Source: Siphlonurus alternatus (taxonomy: Eukaryota > Arthropoda > Insecta > Ephemeroptera > Siphlonuridae). Taken from it: 64,000 nt of DNA. Positions 56,301 to 64,000 of the stretch are shown here, in pieces (the first letter of the stretch is position 1; each line of letters opens with the position of its first letter). The notes below the pieces were generated by a model. That model searched no databases and was not told the origin of the DNA. It saw only the letters and a program-made list of their open reading frames with translations. Where the stretch lies: the NCBI GenBank assembly GCA_949825025.1, contig OX463785.1:21329971-21393970 (forward strand), in the 5' to 3' direction. The translations under genes and the position numbers were made by a program.

Positions 56301-59300
56301 ATATAAATTAATAAAAAGACACAACGATTGCTGTACTTTCCAGCACGTTTTATGTTTACTTTAAATTTACTTGTGCTAATAATACAATTATTGAATTGAG
56401 TAAAAAGTTAATAAAAAGTATAATTTCATATTATTTACATTATATATTTTGTAAAGTACATGATATGTTAACTTGTGCCCCTACTGTGCTACTATAATGC
56501 ATTTCAACGTGTAATTTTTATAAAAAATGTGTTAGTTGTTTAAATTTTAATTACACATACATTTTATTTATTTAAATTAAAATAAAATATTTAATTTTAA
56601 ATGTTTATTTTTTTTATTTCAAATACTAATTTTTAATTATATATTGTGATTTTTTTTAGTTTTAATATAGTTTTATATAAAATGTATTGTAATTAATATT
56701 ATTAAAATTATTATCAATTCCTCCCCAATTTTGTTTCTGCACATTAGTAGCATAATCTTAATTATATCCTTAAGTCTCTTCTAGATTCCATATTAATATT
56801 TCAGATAATAAATAGATAAATTAGTGTCCCGTATATACGTATTAAACGTAATGAAGGCAAATTTAGTAGCCCGTTAAAAGTATGCATAAGAACTACTACC
56901 AGAAATTTTACAAATATTATTCATAATCTAGCTTGTACTTAAAATAACCTGTCATTTTCTCTCTAATAAAGCTATAGAGAATTTAAATTTATATTATCTG
57001 ATAGTGCTATGCATTGGTGAAGGCATGAAATCACTACATTTTCACGTGATAAAGCCAGGACATCCTCACCAGTTGTCCTGATGTCCGAGACCCAGACGAC
57101 CCTCACGTCCCAAACCCCACGTGAAGAGTTCTCCCTTCGACCCCAGCGCTGCCACGTGGCGTGGACCGCAACTAACTGACGTTACGTCCACGCTCAATAG
57201 ACGCTCTGTAACAGAAATTGTATATCAATAACAATTGGGTATACATTCTTTGGTCAAAATTATAAAAATTATGAATATTTTCTTACCAAATTTTTGTTTT
57301 TAGACAGTACATATATAAATGATATTGTTGTAAATTACACAATTAATTGGTTTTAAAATACTTTTAAATGTATATATAATACGTACACCCTTCTGGACAG
57401 CATGAACTTTATTCCTGCCTTACTTGTTAGAGCTGCAGCTCCAATAGACAAAGAGATGCAAATTTGTATATAATTTCGGGGAGGTAAAAAGAGCACTCAC
57501 CAATAGAGTTTTAGTTCACCAACGCTTCCATAGACTGCGTGGTAATGCCAACAAACAAAGCTTTTTTTTTAATGATACACGCCCATGAACTCGAGGCGGG
57601 GTAATAGGTAAGGTGTCCAGAAGTATACAGATTATAACATATGATCACCTTGTTATGTAAATAAAGTCCAATCAGGTCCATCAAGAGCCAAGAAATTAGT
57701 TACCCTACAAGACAAGTCAGGAAGTCTCACCAATGATGCGCGGCCTGGCAGTGTCCACGAAGTCCCCGTGCCCCAGACATCCGCTCTCCCCCTCGCCGCA
57801 AGTCATCAACATGCCACTCTCACTGCCGAACACGCTGAACCCGCGACCTGCACTCACCCTGTGACAATACAAGTACAATGTATAGAGGCTTCAAGTGTTC
57901 TCGGCGGGAAAATTTCTTCCATAAGCCACCATGTTAGAAAAATTTGAAATTTTTTTTCTGTAACTTTGGGAGTGATTTACAGGGTTATCCCGATTTCTCA
58001 CTAACCACGTTTTATAGTGTCATTGAATAAAACTGGCGCCAACCACGGTTAGTGAGAATGCTGGATAACTCTTTCGTGAATCGCCCTCATTAAAGCTATT
58101 AAATTGAAACCATCTCCTAACCCTTCCCCCTCTTCATTTAGGGATCTTCTGATAATGAATCAAAAACTTTTTTTTTTCCTCTAAAAATTTCTTTAATACT
58201 AAAAAGCAATTTTGCGTTTTTTTTTTTTTACATAGATTTGGATGGACGGTGGGAACACTGCAAAATCAGCTGACTTAAAATTCCTATAGGTTACACAAAA
58301 ATAACAGCAGAAATAAATAATATTTTATTAATTTTTTAATTAATAATTTTTTATTAGTAAAACGTGAATTAAATAAATTTAGTTTGTACTTTATTTTATA
58401 TATTTTAAATTCTTTATTTGTTTTTACATTGTAAAATCATACTTGCAATTAATATAAAATAAATAAATATAATGTTGTGATGGATATAATGCAACACAAG
58501 TTTTGCAATTATTGCTTGGATTACATGTCGCATTTACTTTACGCATTAAATGTATATATTAATCTTAATAGGGAGTTTAAATCAAACAATTTAAGCTACA
58601 ATAATGAATTGGGAGGCTAAATGTGGACGCGTATTTTTTAGGAGCTAAGGTATTGAAAATAGTTCAAATTTTTTAACTCGTTAAAAATGATTTAAATTGC
58701 GTTGTGAAAGGATCTACTTTTAATCCCAAAATGAAACATTGATTAATAATATTATGATACATTTCTTTCTAATCATGTCCACATTCTCAATTTTGTATGT
58801 AATTTCAAGGAAGGTCATTAGAGAGCTCTTTATTATACCACCTGACCAGCCTAACTCAGGGTTGACCCTGACAAATATGGCATGATGATAAGTGATAAGC
58901 ACATCTTAATTTTGCAGTAACCATTATACTAATTTACTAATTATTTGCATTCTCTCCATCAGGACTATTTTATAATTTTATTATTGTACGTAATACAGTG
59001 GTTGTTACACATAATGCAAAAACTAACTTACAAACTAAAGGTCCCTAACTCGCTCCTGGAGTGACCGCTCCCCGATAAAAGGTCCCAGCCGCCTCCGCCC
59101 ACTCCCTGCAGTGCACCCTGTTTATTATTCAGAAAGCCTCTTGGCGTATTTCAATTAACGTCAAACTGCCAGGATGATTTTCTACCGACATGTGCTACGA
59201 TATACTGGCAAAAATTTCATTCACAAAAGTTACATTATACTGAAGAATCTCACATTTAAGTGCATTTTTCAGTGAAAATGAATACAATACATATATACGT

Positions 59301-62300
59301 ATAACTGTTTCAACCAATCGGTTAAATATCAATAAAGAAATACAAACGTATAATAATGATGTGTACGTTACTCACTTGTTGATCGCCTTGCCTCGTAGTG
59401 ACTCAATTAGCTGGGGGAACTGTCGTCTGCTCTCAGGATGGTCGTGACCAAGTTGACCTTTTGAACCCTCGCCCCAACTGTACACCATTGCGTCTGCAAA
59501 AAAAAAAAAAATTAATCTTAATTCAGAAAATCGTATCATTGACAATGATAAATTTTATATTGTAATTTCATTATTTTTAAAATATCTAGCTATATATAAA
59601 AATGTCATAATATGTTTCATTGTAATTTGTAACATAATTTAACGATGATCTTCATAATATACTGTACGATTATATAACATAATTAATGGTTTTAACTAAA
59701 ACAGCAAAATTTTTTTTGTTCCTTTCTTCCAATTTTGACACCTTTTTGCCTAAAGTTGGGGTCAAACGGAGACTTTATTTAGAATGTTAATGAAAATCCT
59801 TCTTAATTATACTCATTCTCATAAATACATTAAAACCATAAAAACTGTTAATTTACTTAAATTCTTAACCTAGAAACTGACCTGCCGTGACCACCAGAAT
59901 ATGACCTGACCCCGTAGCGACCTCGGTGACCTTGATCCTCGGAGGTAAGAGTATCGGTTCAAGGTCAAAGTTCACCCCGTGTGACCTCCAATGGTAAAGC
60001 ACTGACCTGAGATAACATTATATAATAGACCATGTTTGTGGTAACATCATTATTAGCAAGTATATTGATTTGCGCTAATGATAAGACTCCCAGGGAGTTT
60101 GCTAGTAAATTCGAATAATTAAACACGTTAATTATTTAATTTTTAATAATTTTAAATTAAACGTTGATTAAAAAATCTTTATTGACAATTTTTTATTTAA
60201 ATTAAAAAATATATATATAAAATTTTAAATATATAAAAAAATTTTTTAGAAAAAAATTTTGATCAAAATATTAAAATCTTTTTTTTTTTTTTTTAATATA
60301 TAAATTCAACCGTTGCCAAAAAACGCAATCATACAACAAAAATGTATACTTTATTGGTGTCTGTTAATTCTGAAATTTATTTTTACAAGATTTATACAGA
60401 GTATAATAAAATTAATATATTATGTATCTCATTTAACATCAGGGTTTTTTTAAGAACAAGATATAAAATTCATCTCATTGAAATCACCATTATCACTTAA
60501 TTGACATGATTAATAAAATTAATTGCAGAGATGAAATTTTTCAGAGTTACCGGTTATCACCCTGAGCGTCCTGAGCCAAGTCCATACTGATAAAGGTCGG
60601 TCTCAGGTCGGCAGGTTTTGCCAGTCTGGCCCTCTTCAATAACTCAGGTACACGCGTCTCACAAAGGTAGGCTGCGCTCGGACGGTCCTCAGGGTCCCTT
60701 TGTAAGATGTCGCGTACCAGCTGTCCCAGGGCGGGAGAGTAGGATTCAGGGATCGGGTCGAACTGGCCCTATCAAGACATGTGGGTGAAGTTGGTCATGA
60801 ATTGTTGATGAAACGTACGGTGAGATAAAGCTAGGGATATATCTTATTATACTTGATTTATTGTATGGAGTATTGACCTCAATTTTTTTTATTACAGAAA
60901 TGGATAGAGGGTGCAAAGTTATGTTACCCTGAATTTTTTCAGATTTTTTAGAGCCCGGGAAGTATTTTTAAAAAATTATTAAAAGTTCTTTTTGTGACGT
61001 CACGAGACGCCGCTCTTTAAGAAAAAGATAGGACTTGACGCCGCGTGACGTCACAAATACGACTTTCAATAATTTTTTAAAAATACTTCCCGGGCTCTAA
61101 AAAATCTGAAAAAAATCAGGGTAGCATAACTTTTCACCCTCTATCCATTTTTGCAATAAAAAAAATTGAGGACAATACTCCATTATTGTCAATGAAAATA
61201 TATTCTAAATAATAATAATAGTTGTTTATTGAGTATCAGTACATAATAAAACAGTACAACAACTCAATGGGTGACATGAAAAAGGATATCCCATACATTC
61301 ACTAAAGTGTCCAGTCACCCACTAAATAAATAAAATAAATGGTTTTCACACTAAAAATTGGTTCTGAAACAGCAATTTTTTATATTTTTTTTACGGGCAC
61401 AACTGTTTAGTTCATAGACTCAAAGTCAGTGCATCAATAAATTCATCAATTTTTTTAATTGTTTTAAATGGGTCGTGAATAACTGCAAAATCAAGTGATT
61501 TCAAGCGTAGCATCAGTGTGGAAATTATTAATAGGGTCCTTCATTATCATAATATAAATACACACGCGCAATTATATACATCTGGTGACATTAACTAAAT
61601 ACTGAATAAAAAAAAATAAACAAAATCTGAATCTTTGAACTTTTAAATAAATAATTTGCGTAATTACGTGCATGAGTGTGGCAATATTATCTCAATACTA
61701 ATTTAAATTTTATCAATTAAGCGATGATGGCTACTACTTTTACTAATATCTCATAATTTACATCATGATACAAACGAAGACAATTTTCTATTTAACTCAC
61801 TCGAATTATCTTGTTGACAAGAGCCGGCAGGTTGGAAGCCTCGAACGCTTTCTCCAGGCAGATCATTTCGTACAAGATGCAACCGGCGGCCCAAATGTCA
61901 GACTTGGGGCCGTACTGCTTGCCCTCGCACTGTAGAGAAATGTCAAAATATTAGTTTATTTTAAATTTTCCTTCATTTTTAACATAATATAACCACTTCA
62001 AAATAATTTGACAAAATTATTGATTCCATTGCAATAAAAAAAGATGAAGATATTATGTTAGTCCATTGAGAAAAAATAGAGGTGTCCGTCCTGACTGAGG
62101 TTTTCCACGGTTCCCTCAGTCTCACCTCAGTAAATGCTGGGACGAGTAACAGGCCGTGGCCATCATCCGTTCCATACCCATTAACCCGCCGCGAGCTGTA
62201 AGCTCTTAGGGGTGTATCCTTGTAAAAAAAAAAAAATAAAAAAAATGTTCTCGGTTCATTGCTTGCTTTGCTTTCCGACTATATGGAATTTATGGCCGTA

Positions 62301-63841
62301 AGTTGCAGCCACCTATCCGAAAATAATCTGAGGATTATCCATGGATTATTTACTAATTAACATTAAAATTCTCGGATAATTGTCGGATTTTTCCAAGATA
62401 GGTTGGCTGCAACTTACGGCCATTAGAGTAGAGACTCAATATAGTAGTTGAGAAATGGATTTTAAGATTGACGACAACTTTAGTAGATGTACTTCGTTAT
62501 TCATCTTTTCAGTGCACCTTTATTAAAAATGAGAAATTTTTTTAGAAAAGAAAGGAAAAAATAGGATAAATTTTCTGAGCTATAAATGAAAAGATAATTG
62601 CAACTTGGGTGACTTCGATGATCTTTGATCAAAATTTAGTCAAATCGGCCGCTGAAAAAAATTAACAGAAAATTCAATAACTTGAACCTTATATTTTATT
62701 TGATCAAGAAAATTGTCTCTTATCTTTTAGTGTAAAAATATTTTACGTCTACCATAAACAAATAGTTAGCAATAACCGTTGAAGATTATATGAAACCTTA
62801 ATCAGGCAGATATTTAATTATCTGGCATACGGAAATATTATTGTAGGTGATATAATATTAATTACAAATTAAATTTATCATGTAAATATAATTTTAATAT
62901 TTTATAATTTTAATATTTTATAATTTTAATATGTTAAACATAAAAATAAGTTAAATCAAAAAATAAAAATTAAAAATAAAATTGTTATTAAAAAATTAAA
63001 TGTAAAATTGTAATATTTATTTATTTGCAATTGAATAAATTATATATTAAATCTGATTTAATATATAAACTAAAAAACATTCGATTCTTCCTACATTGCT
63101 TGCCTGCGTGGCATTATGTTGGATGGTAGATTGCATAATTGGGCTTAAACTCCCTAGTATAATTTGTAAAGAATCGCATAAAAATAATAATTTTAAGTTG
63201 TACATTGTGTACTGCACTAAATTTTTATTATTTATTTGTCTTGCAAGGGTAAGGCAATAATACTTTTTTTTTCTCATATAATATACTGCGTTAAGGTGAA
63301 TTCACATGGCGATTTTTGTCATGCGACGCGACGCGATTAATGCGTACTTGCTATAACGTACATCAATTAGCGGACATATTTGGCGATTAAAAGGAAAAGA
63401 GCATCGTAATTAACGCGATTACCGGCGAATTCACTGCCATATAGGATTTCACAGCTTTTACGTCAAAATCGCGTCGCATCGCCGTTGTCGCCATCTGAAT
63501 CCGCCTTTACTGTATCCTGTGCAATTCACCAAGTTTCACTAAGAACACAAAACATACAATAATTATATTAATGTTTTGGAAAATCCAGTTTGATTCTTTT
63601 TAAATGAAATATGAACCCATTTCTAGTATGGTTGAAATAAGGATGTTAATATCACCCTTTAATCTTTCCTTCATGATTTCTTGTCCACTATATTATTGAG
63701 ATGTTTTGAACGACATTATATTTGACTCACCATCTCAGGGCTGATGTAGTAGGGAGTACCCAGGATGGTCTGTGCCTGCGCCCTCGTGGTCAGAACCTTG
63801 GAGATACCGAAGTCTCCGACCTTAAAACAGACCAGGGTGGT
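50391..63841 (-). CDS. NEK8: NEK8-type kinase with RCC1 repeats (N-terminus outside window)
   Basis: Thirteen exons in transcript order: 63841-63731, 61929-61801, 60768-60551, 60006-59882, 59493-59376, 57858-57731, 57205-57070, 56295-56124, 55672-55484, 52755-52657, 51568-51507, 50990-50789 and 50453-50391. Phases agree, giving 583 residues. The first exon carries the kinase DFG motif, VGDFGISKVL, and GTPYYISPEM; the next CEGKQYGPKSDIWAAGCILY and FEASNLPALV, very close to NEK8. RCC1-like repeats follow (VYSWGEGSKGQLGH, CGEGESGCLGHGD, WGLGREGRLGLGHQDN, VFAWGSNVNNKLAL), including the NEK8-specific CSPQEVPLP. NEK8 acts at the inversin compartment of primary cilia and in the replication-stress response. 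The first about 150 kinase residues lie beyond 64 kb. The C-terminus after the last clear repeat (ending IPDWLKAELA and NYKP) is unlike the vertebrate end I know. The 63841 acceptor could instead be at the AAG before VGDFG. Confidence 0.88.
51127..51255. mobile_element. Dispersed GGATCCGCGCCTG repeat in NEK8 intron
   Basis: GGGAGGATT start, GGCCAATGTTGAAAAAAAAT, AAATGCCTATATTGCCCATG, TTAAATCCGAAATCCCCCCC and end CTGGATCCGCGCCTG. The best preserved copy of this family here; mobile nature is inferred from copy number. Confidence 0.65.
52960..53189. mobile_element. Foldback element in NEK8 intron
   Basis: AGCAAATTCATAAAAATTCTG is split as AGCAAATTCA and AAAATTCTGA, answered by TCAGAATTTTTGTGAATTTGCT-like sequence in pieces (TCAGAATTTT, GAATTTGCT). 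TAGATATCAGTGCC is answered by GGCACTAATATCTG. Confidence 0.7.
53640..54760 (+). other. Possible nested exon-like segments in NEK8 intron
   Basis: On the strand opposite NEK8, 53913-53937 begins ATG with codons for MLPTKKHS up to a consensus GTAAGT. At 54638-54750 an open frame RDEQIEIDTVEESHKTRDF continues to a TGA. Their linkage is speculative and I recognise no family. A palindrome (54535-54638) lies directly before the second segment. Confidence 0.2.
54535..54638. repeat. Short foldback in NEK8 intron
   Basis: AATTTAAGTCCAGATA is answered by TATCTGGACTTAAATT (one mismatch region), and ATGTTCAAAAAAA by TTTTTTTGAACAT; the loop is TTATTACATATCCGATATG. Confidence 0.8.
54888..55054. mobile_element. 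Foldback element with TGGGTGCGATTCACGAAGCAG ends
   Basis: TGGGTGCGATTCACGAAGCA at the left, TGCTTCGTGAATCGCGCCCA at the right; inner arms have GTTAGAAAC and CTAACCA repeats. The ends resemble the element at 854-1027 (TGGGTGGTATTCAC). Confidence 0.85.
57882..58260. mobile_element. AGAGGCTTCAA element, copy 2, with nested foldback
   Basis: TAGAGGCTTCAAG start and the CATTTAGGGATCTTCTGATAAT and GGACGGTGG parts match the MLX-intron element. Within it, 57968-58090 is a GTGATTTACAGG to TTCGTGAATCGCCCTC foldback of the TTCAC type, carrying ACTAACCACG/CGGTTAGTGAG arms. Confidence 0.6.
59032..59117 (-). other. Exon-like 86-base segment in NEK8 intron (possible poison exon)
   Basis: GC-rich for an intron and framed by good splice signals on the minus strand (AATAAACAG before, TTT-GTAAGT after). 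The flanking NEK8 exons already join in phase across it and give the conserved KVSAG junction. Including it would shift the frame by 86 bases and meet TAG at 59047-59045. It may be a regulated non-productive exon or a chance match. Confidence 0.35.
60865..61184. mobile_element. MITE family 1, full copy in NEK8 intron
   Basis: ATGGAGTATTGACCTC to GAGGACAATACTCCATT, with paired GTGACGTCAC cores around AAGAAAAAGATAGGA. Almost identical to the 4.9-kb copy. Confidence 0.88.
62062..62235 (+). mobile_element. 5S SINE, copy 4, 5'-truncated
   Basis: Body only: GTCCATTGAGAAAAAATAG, TGAGGTTTTCCACGGTTCCC, AATGCTGGGAC, GTGGCCATCATCCGTTCC, then CGCGAGCTGTAAGCTCTTAG and an A-rich tail (62224-62243). The clearest 3' end of the family here. 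Confidence 0.75.
62292..62422. mobile_element. Foldback element with GGCCGTAAGTTGCAGCC ends
   Basis: TGGCCGTAAGTTGCAGCCA is answered by TGGCTGCAACTTACGGCCA. Inner arms have ATCCGAAAATAATC and GATAATTGTCGGAT. Confidence 0.8.
62500..63290. other. AT-rich NEK8 intron sequence
   Basis: Very AT-rich, with a tandem ATTTTAATATTTTATA-like stretch around 62890-62940. Nothing else recognised. Confidence 0.45.
63292..63509. mobile_element. Foldback element with GCGACGCGACGCGATT core
   Basis: TAAGGTGAATTCACATGGCG at the left is answered by GCCATCTGAATCCGCCTTTA at the right; inner ATGCGACGCGACGCGATT by AATCGCGTCGCATCG. Confidence 0.75.
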
Positions 63842-64000
63842 CTAAAAATAACACCACTTAACCCATAAAACTTAACCTACTAGTAAAACTTAGCACAACA
63901 ATGAATATAACTAAAAGAATGTTTTAGTTTTAGGATTGTTATTTTTGAAGATCCCCAAAGAGATTGTGGAAAATTTTAATATGCCAGTAAGGTTTATATT

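Noticed and set aside
59032..59117. Constitutive NEK8 exon
   Set aside because: Inclusion breaks the frame; skipping it restores the conserved phase-2 junction between 59376-59493 and 57731-57858.

Overview
This window is nuclear DNA of an animal, very probably an invertebrate. It is AT-rich, every gene is split by GT-AG introns, and coding exons are clearly more GC-rich than their surroundings. The apoD/insecticyanin/crustacyanin-type lipocalins and a SINE tail resembling one I associate with arthropods make an arthropod, perhaps a crustacean, a reasonable guess. The sequence alone does not settle the species. Gene models were assembled by eye from splice signals, reading phase and family resemblance.

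Layout. (1) 1.3-20.4 kb, plus strand: four tandem secreted lipocalin genes (A-D). Each has a noncoding first exon and four coding exons with the same intron phases (0, 0, 1). A, B and C encode 209 residues and share a promoter block; D encodes 220 and is more diverged. (2) 24.2-32.2 kb, minus strand: a seven-exon NEMP1/TMEM194-type nuclear-envelope membrane protein. (3) 32.6-36.1 kb, plus strand: MLX, a bHLH-zipper transcription factor, head-to-head with NEMP across about 360 bp. (4) 39.2-48.1 kb, plus strand: a five-exon XLF/NHEJ1-like DNA-repair protein ending in a basic-plus-Phe Ku-binding-like motif. (5) 50.4-63.8 kb, minus strand: thirteen exons of a NEK8-type kinase with RCC1 repeats, whose N-terminal kinase exons lie beyond the window.

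The rest is dense in non-autonomous repeats. There is one abundant long-inverted-repeat MITE family with about a dozen copies, several other foldback families, and four copies of a 5S-rRNA-derived SINE (two with the 5S head, two truncated). Large foldbacks of 0.65, 1.35 and 1.57 kb are present, as are microsatellites. A 167-bp satellite array of about 19.5 units inside the NHEJ1 intron contains a five-monomer higher-order duplication. The lipocalins form one local functional cluster; the other four genes look like unrelated housekeeping or regulatory neighbours.

No CRISPR, operon or prokaryotic features were seen, and no intact tRNA or rRNA gene.
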